DNA of 6,156 nucleotides from Lachnospiraceae bacterium (GCA_024695225.1 JAILIO010000068.1:1-6156), one strand, 5' to 3'. Shown: positions 1 to 5,930, counted from the first letter of the stretch. Numbers and translations are program-made. Notes: generated from the letters alone by a model not told the origin.

Positions 1-894
1 GTCATATACTGCGAACGCGAGAAAACGGACGTTAAAGACAAATATGACAGGATCGTCAATCTGTTTTGCGCAGATCCGTCCACCAATCTCAGGAACTGTC
101 TGAACCTGGCAAAGAGTTCAGTCCTCTTTTCCGCCACACTGATCCCCATACAGTATTATAAGAGTCTTTTGGGAGGGGATCCCGGGGATTTTGAAGTATA
201 TGCCAAATCGGTGTTTAAGCGGGAGCAGTGCGGTTATTATATAGCATCCGATGTCACCAGCAGGTATTCCGCCCGCACCCAGAGACAGTACGATGCCATG
301 GCTTCCTATGTATCTTCAGTGGTCACTGCCAGAAAGGGGAATTATATAGTATTCTGCCCTTCCCACGCCTTTCTTTCCGAGGTGCTCTCAAGTTATGAGC
401 GTATTTATAAGGAAACTGATGATGTGGATGTTGTGGTGCAGAAGACCGGGATGACAGAAGATGAAAAGACCGCATTCCTGGCGGAATTCTCGGCCCTTCG
501 TGACCGGAGCCTGGTGGCGTTCTGCGTTATGGGTGGAATGTTCTCCGAGGGCATAGACCTGAGGGGGAGCATGCTGATAGGGGCTCTGATCATAGGGACA
601 GGCATCCCCATGGTATGCCGGAGAACAGAGCTTCTCAAGTCATTTTTTGACGAAAAGGGCAAGCCGGGGTATGATTACGCATATTGCTTCCCTGGTATGA
701 ATAAGGTCCTGCAGGCTGCGGGAAGAGTCATCCGGACCAGCGAGGACAGGGGCGTTGTGGCTCTGCTCGACAACAGATTCCTTGAAAACCGCTATATAAA
801 GCTGTTCCCCAGGGAATGGGAGAACTGGAGCAGGGTGGATTCCGGCGAAATACGAAACGAGATACTGGATTTCTGGGACGAAGATGAAGAATAA
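1..894 (+). CDS. ATP-dependent DNA helicase, DinG/XPD-like (C-terminal part; 5' end outside window)
   Basis: The frame is open from base 1 to the TAA at 892-894, giving 297 residues, so the gene begins upstream. A TTG at 169 falls inside the conserved helicase core and is not a start. Visible superfamily 2 landmarks are the SAT motif (130-138, in VLFSATLIPIQYY), the motif V-like GGMFSEGIDL and the motif VI-like QAAGRVIRTSEDRG, in the order and spacing of the Helicase_C_2 domain of DinG/YoaA/XPD helicases. Walker A, DEAH and any iron-sulfur cysteines would lie upstream and cannot be checked. Family members are ATP-driven 5'-3' DNA helicases in cytoplasmic DNA repair and replication. The protein ends in an acidic tail, DEDEE, encoded by purine-rich DNA that is repeated past the stop codon. 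No terminator is visible directly downstream. The family call is firm; the exact subfamily (DinG, YoaA or a clostridial relative) is not resolved. Confidence 0.9.
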   Translation, partial: VIYCEREKTDVKDKYDRIVNLFCADPSTNLRNCLNLAKSSVLFSATLIPIQYYKSLLGGDPGDFEVYAKSVFKREQCGYYIASDVTSRYSARTQRQYDAMASYVSSVVTARKGNYIVFCPSHAFLSEVLSSYERIYKETDDVDVVVQKTGMTEDEKTAFLAEFSALRDRSLVAFCVMGGMFSEGIDLRGSMLIGALIIGTGIPMVCRRTELLKSFFDEKGKPGYDYAYCFPGMNKVLQAAGRVIRTSEDRGVVALLDNRFLENRYIKLFPREWENWSRVDSGEIRNEILDFWDEDEE

Positions 895-944
895 GGACGA
901 AGAGGGATAAGGACGAAGAAGAATAAGGACGAAGATGAAGAATA
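876..944. repeat. Degenerate GGACGAAGA micro-repeats spanning the helicase stop codon
   Basis: Four units begin with GGACGAAGA: at 876, 895, 911 and 927. The first and last share 18 identical bases (876-893 and 927-944); the two middle units are shorter, 16 bp each. The first unit encodes the last residues and stop of the helicase, so the gene's end appears to have been copied into the spacer. The top strand is almost entirely purines plus T. Translated past the first TAA, the same frame stays open for 18 codons to a second TAA at 949-951. Slipped-strand expansion is the simplest explanation; no function is claimed. Confidence 0.8.
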
Positions 945-983
945 TCGATAAAGAAGAATAAAGAATATCGATAAAGAAGAATA
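938..983. repeat. Exact 23-bp tandem duplication
   Basis: Bases 938-960 and 961-983 are identical 23-bp units placed head to tail, each containing AATATCGATAAAG, followed by a partial third unit (984-990). They overlap the last GGACGA unit of the neighbouring micro-repeat. Perfect identity suggests a recent duplication. Confidence 0.85.
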
Positions 984-1042
984 AAGAAGAATGGCTGCGA
1001 AGAGCATGGAATAATGAAGAAAGGCAATTTACGCAGTCATGA

Positions 1043-1071
1043 TTGACACACGAACATCTGTTTGGTATAAT
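1043..1071 (+). promoter_or_regulatory. Consensus sigma-70/SigA-type promoter
   Basis: TTGACA (1043-1048) and TATAAT (1066-1071) are separated by exactly 17 bp, and TG at 1063-1064 adds an extended -10. All twelve core bases match consensus. The expected start site is about 1078. No gene begins nearby: the first well-supported start codon downstream is the amylase ATG at 1612, about 530 bp away. The promoter therefore drives either a long leader for the amylase or a separate untranslated RNA. The 10-mer TGGTATAATC recurs in the gmd promoter. Confidence 0.8.
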
Positions 1072-1077
1072 CCTCTT

Positions 1078-1546
1078 ATAGTACATTGAAAACTTAAGAT
1101 TGCCGGTTGGTACCATTTGTTTTGGCAACTATAGTATATAGGTAAATCCATGTTACTGCAAAATGGGGGTCATTAGATATTGTCTGTCACAAACAAATCT
1201 GATAAATGATACCCTTGATAGTGTGAATTCATAAAGGATTTAAGACCAAAACACAACAAAAGTCTATATTCTATATGAGATGTAGCCTGAGTTATATCAG
1301 GCCGGGGTATTCGGCTAATGCCATAAAAGACCGAGATGTAATACTTCGGGATTTTAAAATTATCAACCATGAATTGGTAAATAGCCAGTTGACATCATTT
1401 GAGCAAAAGGCAACTAATCGACATAAAAATAATAAAACTGACACAGATGTCGTGTGGAAAACTCTGTGGAAAATGGGGATTTCCCTGGAAAATTTCCAAA
1501 AAATGTGTCAATATTAAGAAAAATAGTTTACATAATATTGAAAATC
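1078..1546 (+). other. AT-rich spacer with hairpins; possible untranslated RNA or long leader
   Basis: This stretch follows a consensus promoter, is clearly AT-richer than the flanking genes (about 23-37% GC in lines counted by hand) and holds no convincing gene. Short potential RNA stems are visible: TTGCC/GGCAA (1100-1104 with 1124-1128), CTATA/TATAG (1129-1133 with 1137-1141), a bulged stem GGGTCATTAGAT with ATCT, AATG and ACCC (1167-1178 with 1197-1214), GCCTGA/TCAGGC (1285-1290 with 1297-1302) and GCCG/CGGC (about 1301-1315). No known RNA class (tmRNA, RNase P, SRP, 6S, T-box or familiar riboswitch) was recognised. The 80-codon frame at 1275-1517 has no ribosome-binding site. Small stems are common by chance in AT-rich DNA, so RNA status rests mainly on the promoter. 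Confidence 0.35.
1453..1473 (-). promoter_or_regulatory. Pair of DnaA-box-like sites
   Basis: TGTGGAAAA occurs at 1453-1461 and 1465-1473 as direct repeats 12 bp apart; on the minus strand each reads TTTTCCACA, one base from the DnaA box TTATCCACA. A third site was not found, and no replication gene is present. They could bind DnaA as a regulatory or titration site, or be chance A-rich repeats. Confidence 0.2.
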
Positions 1547-1582
1547 GTTGACCATGTTAGTGTTCTGACTAATACAGTCAAC
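1547..1582 (+). promoter_or_regulatory. 36-bp imperfect palindrome/hairpin upstream of the amylase gene
   Basis: GTTGAC (1547-1552) pairs with GTCAAC (1577-1582). Around the same centre, TGTTAGT (1555-1561) pairs with ACTAATA (1568-1574), with one G-U wobble in RNA, leaving a 6-base loop and a symmetric 2x2 CA/CA internal loop. Two nested stems sharing one centre are unlikely by chance. No T tract follows, so it is not an intrinsic terminator. It ends 29 bp before the amylase start codon. It may be a repressor operator or a 5'-UTR structure. A weak promoter (TTGACC at 1548, TAATAC at 1570, spacer 16) overlaps it, which would fit an operator. Confidence 0.5.
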
Positions 1583-1611
1583 AGTCCGTTCAGGGCAGGA
1601 AGGAGACAGGC

Positions 1612-2922
1612 ATGTGGGCGTATGAAAACGTGATCTACCAGATTTACCCTTTGGGGATGTGTGGCGCACCCTTTGCAAATGACGGAAATATGGAACACCG
1701 GATCCTCAGGGTGAAGGATTGGATCCCTCATCTGAAGAAGCTCGGCATCGGATGCGTGCTGTTCAATCCGCTGTTCGAATCCGATTCTCATGGATATGAC
1801 ACAAGAGATATGAGAAAAGTGGATTGCCGTCTTGGTGATAATGAGGACCTGAAAGAGGTGTGCGATGCCCTTAACGAGGCAGGGATCAGATGCATGCTGG
1901 ACGGAGTGTTCAATCACGTGGGCAGGAACTTCTTTGCCTTTGCAGATGTCAGGGAAAACAAGCAGTCATCCCGCTACGCCGGTTGGTTCAACATTGATTT
2001 CGGCGGAAACACTGCATACAACGATGGCTTTTATTACGAGCCCTGGGAAGGCCATTATGAGCTGGTGAAACTGAACCTGAGAAATGAAGAGGTGGTTCAG
2101 TACATATTTGACTCTATAAAGGGCTGGGTGTCTGAGTTTGGGATAGACGGGCTCAGACTGGATGTGGCTTACTGCCTTGATAAGGATTTCATAAGAAGGC
2201 TCAGAGGCTTCACTGCAACCGTGAAAGAGGACTTCTTCCTTATGGGAGAGACCCTGTTTGGGGATTACAATATGCTCCTGGGAGATGATCTCCTTCATTC
2301 AGTTACGAACTATGAGTGCTACAAGGGGCTCCATTCGAGCCTGAACAGCATGAACCTGTTTGAGATAATCCATTCCCTCATAAGGCAGTTCGGGTCGGAC
2401 CCCTGGTGCCTGTACAGGGGCAAGCATCTGATGTCATTTGTGGATAATCATGACGTGACAAGGGCAGCGAGCATACTTAATAATGAAAAACATCTGCCCC
2501 TTCTGTATGCCCTTATGTTTGGAATGCCCGGCATACCTTCCATCTATTATGGAAGTGAGTGGGGAGTGAAGGGCAGAAAAGAGGAAGGCGATCCCGCGCT
2601 CAGACCTGACATCGACAAGCCTGAGTGGAATGAGCTCACAGATATGATACAGAGCATGATCGGCGCATTTAACTCCTCTGAGGCCTTGCAGTACGGGTCT
2701 TTCAGGAGTGTAGTGCTGACCAACAGGCAGTGTATATTTGAACTTAAGAGTGAGCACGAAAGGGTGCTTGTGGCAATAAATGCGGATGAGGTTCCTTATC
2801 ACGCGGATTTTGACGCCGGCTGCGGTATGGCTGTGGATCTGCTGACGGGGAAAGATCACGATTTCGGCGGCGGCTCGGACCTGCCGGCCTACTCTGCCGC
2901 ATTCTGGAAGTGCGAGAAGTGA
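1612..2922 (+). CDS. Cytoplasmic GH13 alpha-amylase family glycoside hydrolase (maltodextrin-degrading type)
   Basis: The 436-residue protein is a GH13 (beta/alpha)8 barrel enzyme with all classical conserved regions: region I DGVFNH (97-102), region II GLRLD with the nucleophile Asp184, region III GET with the acid/base Glu213, and region IV VDNHD with Asp281. The region V segment reads LVKLN (151-155), close to the MPKLN of neopullulanases and cyclomaltodextrinases (GH13_20-like). The barrel starts almost at residue 1 (YENVIYQIYPLG), so the N-terminal domain of typical GH13_20 enzymes is absent. About 85 residues after the barrel fit a short C-terminal beta domain. No signal peptide is seen, so it probably acts on imported maltodextrins in the cytoplasm. 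ATG 1612 is chosen because AAGGAG (1600-1605) lies 6 bases before it. The exact substrate (alpha-amylase, cyclomaltodextrinase or maltogenic activity) cannot be fixed from motifs. Confidence 0.92.
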   Translation: MWAYENVIYQIYPLGMCGAPFANDGNMEHRILRVKDWIPHLKKLGIGCVLFNPLFESDSHGYDTRDMRKVDCRLGDNEDLKEVCDALNEAGIRCMLDGVFNHVGRNFFAFADVRENKQSSRYAGWFNIDFGGNTAYNDGFYYEPWEGHYELVKLNLRNEEVVQYIFDSIKGWVSEFGIDGLRLDVAYCLDKDFIRRLRGFTATVKEDFFLMGETLFGDYNMLLGDDLLHSVTNYECYKGLHSSLNSMNLFEIIHSLIRQFGSDPWCLYRGKHLMSFVDNHDVTRAASILNNEKHLPLLYALMFGMPGIPSIYYGSEWGVKGRKEEGDPALRPDIDKPEWNELTDMIQSMIGAFNSSEALQYGSFRSVVLTNRQCIFELKSEHERVLVAINADEVPYHADFDAGCGMAVDLLTGKDHDFGGGSDLPAYSAAFWKCEK

Positions 2923-2943
2923 GAAGCTGATCATTAGTGATGG

Positions 2944-2958
2944 TCCGGAAGTTCCGGA
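2944..2958. promoter_or_regulatory. 15-bp perfect palindrome TCCGGAA-G-TTCCGGA
   Basis: Seven-base arms flank a single central G, in the 89-bp spacer between the amylase and CNB-fold genes. A one-base loop is sterically poor for an RNA hairpin, so a dimeric protein-binding site is the more natural reading. No regulator is identified. There is no T tract for termination. Confidence 0.4.
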
Positions 2959-2963
2959 GAATA

Positions 2964-2987
2964 AGGACAGTTGGCAGGGAGTGTCCT
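2964..2987 (+). promoter_or_regulatory. Inverted repeat AGGACA / TGTCCT before the CNB-fold gene
   Basis: A 6-bp stem (2964-2969 with 2982-2987) encloses a 12-base loop and lies 14 bases before the ribosome-binding site at 3001. Together with the palindrome just upstream it makes a structured spacer. It may be an mRNA processing or stability element if the amylase and CNB-fold genes are co-transcribed, or it may be chance. Confidence 0.3.
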
Positions 2988-3011
2988 GAGAACATGTGAA
3001 AGGAGAACATT

Positions 3012-3524
3012 ATGCAAGCTGCGAAAATACTAAAGTATGCTCCGGAAGATATAGTGTTGAAGGAAGGCGATGTCAACGCCGATATGTATAAGATCATCCA
3101 GGGACATGCCGAATTATATGTAGGATATGGGACTCCTTACGAGAATCTGCTTGGAGTGATCGGAAAAGGATCCTGTTTCGGAGAATTCGGACTGCTGCTC
3201 AAACAGCCTTCCATATACACTGTGATCGCTTATTCAGACCTTGCGATCCTGCGTATTTCCGATGTGGATATGGGAGAATTTGTTCAGGAAAATCATAATT
3301 ATGTCATAGAGATCATGCGCAACATGGCTAAAAGCATGATGACCATGAAGTTCCAGGTGGACCAGCTTATGAAGGAAGTGGACAGTCTTAAGCCTGAGGA
3401 TCATGGCCAGGATCTTGCGGAAAGGATGCGGCAGGCCAGGATGACTATGAGACAATATGCTGTCTATAATCCCATCCGTAATCTGGGCGCAGAAGAGGAG
3501 AACTTTCTCAACAAATATGTGTGA
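3012..3524 (+). CDS. Stand-alone cyclic-nucleotide-binding-fold protein
   Basis: The 170-residue protein has one CNB-fold (cNMP_binding) domain at about residues 5-90. It shows the typical beta-barrel start (YAPEDIVLKEGDVNADMYKI), a glycine turn (IGKGSCFGEFG) and the phosphate-binding-cassette region at about 56-73. The cassette keeps Gly57 and Glu58, but aligning FGEFGLLLKQPSIYTVIA with CRP-type cassettes puts Ser67 where the phosphate-binding Arg usually is, so canonical cAMP/cGMP binding is doubtful. After the barrel comes a long charged, Met-rich helical region (about 87-148, ten Met) in place of the helix-turn-helix of CRP/FNR regulators; it may mediate dimerisation or partner binding. 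No membrane segment or signal peptide is seen. ATG 3012 has AGGAG (3001-3005) 6 bases upstream. It lies 89 bp after the amylase gene on the same strand and may share its transcript. Its role is unknown. Confidence 0.85.
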   Translation: MQAAKILKYAPEDIVLKEGDVNADMYKIIQGHAELYVGYGTPYENLLGVIGKGSCFGEFGLLLKQPSIYTVIAYSDLAILRISDVDMGEFVQENHNYVIEIMRNMAKSMMTMKFQVDQLMKEVDSLKPEDHGQDLAERMRQARMTMRQYAVYNPIRNLGAEEENFLNKYV

Positions 3525-3537
3525 TCATGGGATTTTT

Positions 3538-3567
3538 TTCGCATAGTTACACAACATGTGGTATAAT
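3538..3567 (+). promoter_or_regulatory. Extended -10 promoter of the gmd operon
   Basis: TATAAT (3562-3567) is preceded by TGG (3559-3561), an extended -10. The best -35 is TTCGCA (3538-3543), 4/6 to consensus with an 18-bp spacer. The start site should be about 3574, leaving a leader of about 107 nt before gmd. TGGTATAATC matches the promoter at 1043-1071. Confidence 0.65.
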
Positions 3568-3570
3568 CAC

Positions 3571-3607
3571 CCGGACAAGAAGATGATGTCCGGAGATGGC
3601 CATCATT
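3571..3607 (+). promoter_or_regulatory. Overlapping inverted repeats at the gmd transcription start/leader
   Basis: CCGGACA (3571-3577) and TGTCCGG (3587-3593) form a perfect 7-bp inverted repeat with a 9-base loop, starting 3 bp after the -10 box. A second stem, GATGATG (3582-3588) with CATCATT (3601-3607; six Watson-Crick pairs plus a G-U), shares bases 3587-3588 with the first, so the two folds exclude each other. A 10-bp palindrome, GATGGCCATC, sits at 3595-3604. An operator at the start site or a switchable leader are both possible. No T-rich tract follows, so there is no classical attenuator. Confidence 0.45.
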
Positions 3608-3680
3608 TACAAAAAAGTGTTAGTGAAAGAGGGACGGATGTGGCTTTGGGTTTCATTCGCCCGGAATTCGGAGGATTTTC

Positions 3681-4715
3681 ATGAAAAAAGCGCTTATTAC
3701 CGGGGTTACGGGACAGGACGGTTCTTTTCTTGCAGAATTTCTGCTTGAGAAGGGGTATGAGGTTCATGGACTGATCAGACGTTCCTCCACCGAGTACAGG
3801 GAGCGGATCGATCATATTGAAAAGGACCCTAATTTCCATCTGCACTACGGAGATATGACCGATTCCCTCAGTATCATTGGTGTGATCGGGAAGGTTAGGC
3901 CCGATGAGATATACAATCTGGCGGCCCAGTCCCATGTGCAGGTTTCCTTCGATGTTCCGGAATTCACCGCGGATGCCGATGCGGTGGGCGTTCTCCGCAT
4001 ACTTGAGGCTGTGAGGCAGCTGGGACTTGCGGATACCTGCCGGATATACCAGGCTTCCACATCTGAACTGTACGGCAAGGTGGAGGCTGTTCCCCAGAAT
4101 GAGAAGACCCCCTTCCACCCCTTCAGCCCCTACGCTGTCGCTAAGCTGTACGGGTATTGGATAATAAAAGAGTACCGGGAAGCCTACAATATGTTCTGCT
4201 GCTCGGGAATACTCTTTAATCATGAGTCTGAAAGACGGGGAGAGACTTTTGTCACCAGGAAGATCACTCTGGCGGCGGCCCGCATCAGCCTTGGAAAGCA
4301 GGACAAGCTTTATCTTGGAAATCTTTCATCCGGCAGGGACTGGGGATACGCCAAGGATTACGTCAAGTGCATGTGGCTGATCCTTCAGAACGACAAGCCG
4401 GACGACTTCGTCATTGCCACGGGAGAGCAGCACACGGTCCGTGAGTTCTGCCAGCTCGCATTCAAAAATGTGGGGATAGAGCTGGAATTCAAGGGTGAGG
4501 GTGTTGAAGAAAAGGGTATCGACAAGAAGACCGGGAAAGTCCTGGTGGAGGTGAGTCCTGATTTCTACAGGCCTACTGATGTGGTGAACCTGCTGGGCGA
4601 CCCCACAAAGGCAAAGGAAGAACTCAAGTGGGATCCCGTCAGCACATCCTTCGAGGACCTGGTTCGCATCATGACAGAATACGATCTGAAGAGAGAAAAA
4701 GAGCAGATTTCGTGA
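3681..4715 (+). CDS. gmd: GDP-mannose 4,6-dehydratase
   Basis: The enzyme converts GDP-D-mannose to GDP-4-keto-6-deoxy-D-mannose, the first committed step to GDP-L-fucose and related 6-deoxyhexoses, in the cytoplasm. It is an extended short-chain dehydrogenase of 344 residues, the normal length. The Rossmann motif is GVTGQDG (8-14). The catalytic set Thr127, Glu129, Tyr151 and Lys155 (STSELYG and YAVAK) has the same spacing as Thr132, Glu134, Tyr156 and Lys160 of the E. coli enzyme. Further family signatures are [58 protein letters not shown] and [16 protein letters not shown] 3681 is preceded by GGAGG (3670-3674) with a 6-base spacer. Its own promoter and structured leader lie upstream, and the GDP-L-fucose synthase gene follows after 17 bp. 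Nothing suggests truncation. Confidence 0.97.
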   Translation: MKKALITGVTGQDGSFLAEFLLEKGYEVHGLIRRSSTEYRERIDHIEKDPNFHLHYGDMTDSLSIIGVIGKVRPDEIYNLAAQSHVQVSFDVPEFTADADAVGVLRILEAVRQLGLADTCRIYQASTSELYGKVEAVPQNEKTPFHPFSPYAVAKLYGYWIIKEYREAYNMFCCSGILFNHESERRGETFVTRKITLAAARISLGKQDKLYLGNLSSGRDWGYAKDYVKCMWLILQNDKPDDFVIATGEQHTVREFCQLAFKNVGIELEFKGEGVEEKGIDKKTGKVLVEVSPDFYRPTDVVNLLGDPTKAKEELKWDPVSTSFEDLVRIMTEYDLKREKEQIS

Positions 4716-4720
4716 TCTGA

Positions 4721-4727
4721 AGGAAGG
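4721..4727 (+). promoter_or_regulatory. Ribosome-binding site that decides the GDP-L-fucose synthase start
   Basis: AGGAAGG (4721-4727) lies 5 bases before ATG 4733. A GTG at 4727 in the same frame overlaps this site and so is an unlikely start. A second in-frame ATG at 4739 is 11 bases from the site and is the fallback. Confidence 0.65.
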
Positions 4728-4732
4728 TGGAT

Positions 4733-5686
4733 ATGGGTATGGACAGGAATTCCAGGATCTATGTGGCCGGACACCGCGGAATGGTGGGCGGCGCCATCGT
4801 ACGGGCACTGAAAAATCAGGGCTATGAGAATATCTTCACAGCCACCCATTCTGAAGTGGATCTCACCAGGCAGGACCAGGTGGAGAAGTTTTTTGCCGAA
4901 GAAAAGCCGGAATATGTGTTTCTGGCGGCTGCCCGAGTGGGCGGTATCATGGCAAACAGCCTTTATCCCGCAGATTTTATGTACGAAAACATGACATTGG
5001 AAATGAATGTCATACATTCAGCATTCATTAATAATGTAAAGAAATTTGAGTTTCTGGGGTCTTCCTGTATTTATCCCAGGCTGGCTCCCCAGCCAATGAA
5101 GGAGGACTGCCTGCTCACAAGTTCTCTGGAGCAGACAAATGAGGCCTATGCCCTGGCGAAGATCTCCGGGCTCAGGTACTGCTCATATCTGGTGAGGCAG
5201 CACAAGGCGGACTTTATTTCCGTGATGCCCACAAATCTGTACGGCCCCGGGGACAATTACGACCCGGTCAGAAGCCATGTGGTGCCGGCCTTCATCCGCA
5301 GATTCCACGAAGCCAAGGTTCAGGGGCTTTCGGAGGTCACATGCTGGGGAGACGGGTCCCCGCTGAGGGAGTTCCTGTATGTGGACGATCTGGCGGATCT
5401 GTGTGTTTACCTTATGAATAATTACAGCGGTGAGGAGACGGTGAACGCCGGGACCGGAAAGGAAGTCACCATAAAGGATCTGGCTGTACTCGTGGCGGAA
5501 GTCGTGGGGTATGAAGGCGTCATAAACTGGGATACCTCAAAGCCAAACGGCACGCCGCGTAAGCTTTTGGATGTCAGCAAGGCTGAGAAACTCGGGTGGA
5601 AATACAAAACCGAGTTAAGGGACGGTCTCAAGAAGTCTTATGAAGATTTTCTCAGCAGGGAGAGCGCGGAGAAATCAAATTCCTGA
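4733..5686 (+). CDS. fcl: GDP-L-fucose synthase (epimerase/reductase)
   Basis: The enzyme performs the 3,5-epimerisation and NADPH-dependent 4-reduction of GDP-4-keto-6-deoxy-D-mannose to GDP-L-fucose, directly following Gmd. From ATG 4733 it has 317 residues, the usual length. The Rossmann motif is GHRGMVG (13-19). Catalytic residues are Ser110 and Cys112 (GSSCIYP), Tyr139 and Lys143 (YALAK) and His182 (RSHVVPAF), with the same spacing as Ser107, Cys109, Tyr136, Lys140 and His179 of the E. coli enzyme. AAARVGGI, NLYGPGDNYD, REFLYVDDLAD and NAGTGKEVTI are also typical. It starts 17 bp after the gmd stop, so the two are surely one operon. No fucosyltransferase is in the window, so the destination of the fucose (capsule, exopolysaccharide or glycoprotein) is unknown. 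A strong terminator lies about 200 bp downstream. The symbol wcaG is also used. Confidence 0.95.
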   Translation: MGMDRNSRIYVAGHRGMVGGAIVRALKNQGYENIFTATHSEVDLTRQDQVEKFFAEEKPEYVFLAAARVGGIMANSLYPADFMYENMTLEMNVIHSAFINNVKKFEFLGSSCIYPRLAPQPMKEDCLLTSSLEQTNEAYALAKISGLRYCSYLVRQHKADFISVMPTNLYGPGDNYDPVRSHVVPAFIRRFHEAKVQGLSEVTCWGDGSPLREFLYVDDLADLCVYLMNNYSGEETVNAGTGKEVTIKDLAVLVAEVVGYEGVINWDTSKPNGTPRKLLDVSKAEKLGWKYKTELRDGLKKSYEDFLSRESAEKSNS

Positions 5687-5689
5687 CCA

Positions 5690-5714
5690 TGACGGTACTT
5701 GCGAACAGCCGTCA
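5690..5714 (+). other. Small inverted repeat just after the fucose synthase stop
   Basis: TGACGG (5690-5695) pairs with CCGTCA (5709-5714) around a 13-base loop, 3 bases past the stop codon. No T tract follows, so it is not an intrinsic terminator. It may stabilise the mRNA 3' end. Confidence 0.25.
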
Positions 5715-5766
5715 CTGATGATCTTCATGTATTATTTAACTTATTAACAGATGCAGAGACGGGTAC

Positions 5767-5862
5767 TGCATGAGAAATGCGCGAAACGACCGCAAAGACT
5801 ATAGATAACTTTATTGCATGAGAAATGCGTGAAACGACTGCAATGAATAAATAATAACTTCG
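5767..5862. repeat. Two-copy 48-bp tandem repeat with a conserved 29-bp core
   Basis: The cores 5767-5795 and 5815-5843 match at 27 of 29 positions; both differences are C/T. The remainder of each unit is looser but again shares ATAACTT (5805-5811, 5854-5860). Each core contains a small hairpin, GCAT-GAGAA-ATGC. In copy 2 the ends TTGCA/TGCAA (5814-5818 with 5839-5843) also pair. The only in-frame reading keeps a stop between copies, and both differences would change residues, so coding is unlikely. The 19-bp gap between cores is too short for a CRISPR spacer. Protein-binding iterons or a dispersed genomic repeat are possible; function unknown. Confidence 0.7.
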
Positions 5863-5884
5863 ACGCTACATCAACCCATGTATC

Positions 5885-5930
5885 AAAAAAATGCCGTAAC
5901 CCTTAATTTATAAGGGTCAGCGGCATTTTT
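5885..5930. terminator. Bidirectional intrinsic terminator
   Basis: ATGCCG (5891-5896) pairs with CGGCAT (5921-5926), and ACCCTTA (5899-5905) pairs with TAAGGGT (5911-5917) around a 5-base loop, separated by a small internal loop. T5926-5930 follows on the plus strand. The A-run at 5885-5891 gives seven T on the minus strand. It can end the gmd operon transcript and also the minus-strand transcript arriving from the hydrolase gene. Confidence 0.9.

Noticed and set aside
640..1128. Long minus-strand ORFs over the helicase end and micro-repeats
   Set aside because: Low-complexity Ser/Phe/Leu-rich translation caused by the purine-rich repeats lacking stops on that strand; antisense to a clear gene.
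1320..1356. Hairpin CCGAG…CTTCGG followed by GATTTT as a terminator
   Set aside because: Short bulged stem with a large loop and only four T; too weak to call.
1173..1370. 65-codon minus-strand ORF in the same spacer
   Set aside because: No family resemblance and no visible start signals; opposite to the strong promoter.
1275..1517. 80-codon plus-strand ORF in the AT-rich spacer
   Set aside because: No ribosome-binding site, no recognisable domain, composition like the surrounding noncoding DNA; it also contains the DnaA-like repeats and several hairpins.
1542..1556. CcpA cre-like site before the amylase gene
   Set aside because: The best alignment around the central CG misses both conserved ends and the half-sites are not symmetric.
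3515..3540. Terminator after the CNB-fold gene, suggested by a run of seven T
   Set aside because: No stable stem precedes the T run; it more likely belongs to the upstream part of the gmd promoter.
4727..4732. GTG start for the GDP-L-fucose synthase gene
   Set aside because: It overlaps the ribosome-binding site; ATG 4733 has proper spacing.
5767..5843. Possible CRISPR array
   Set aside because: Only two copies, imperfect, with a 19-bp gap; no further repeats and no cas genes.
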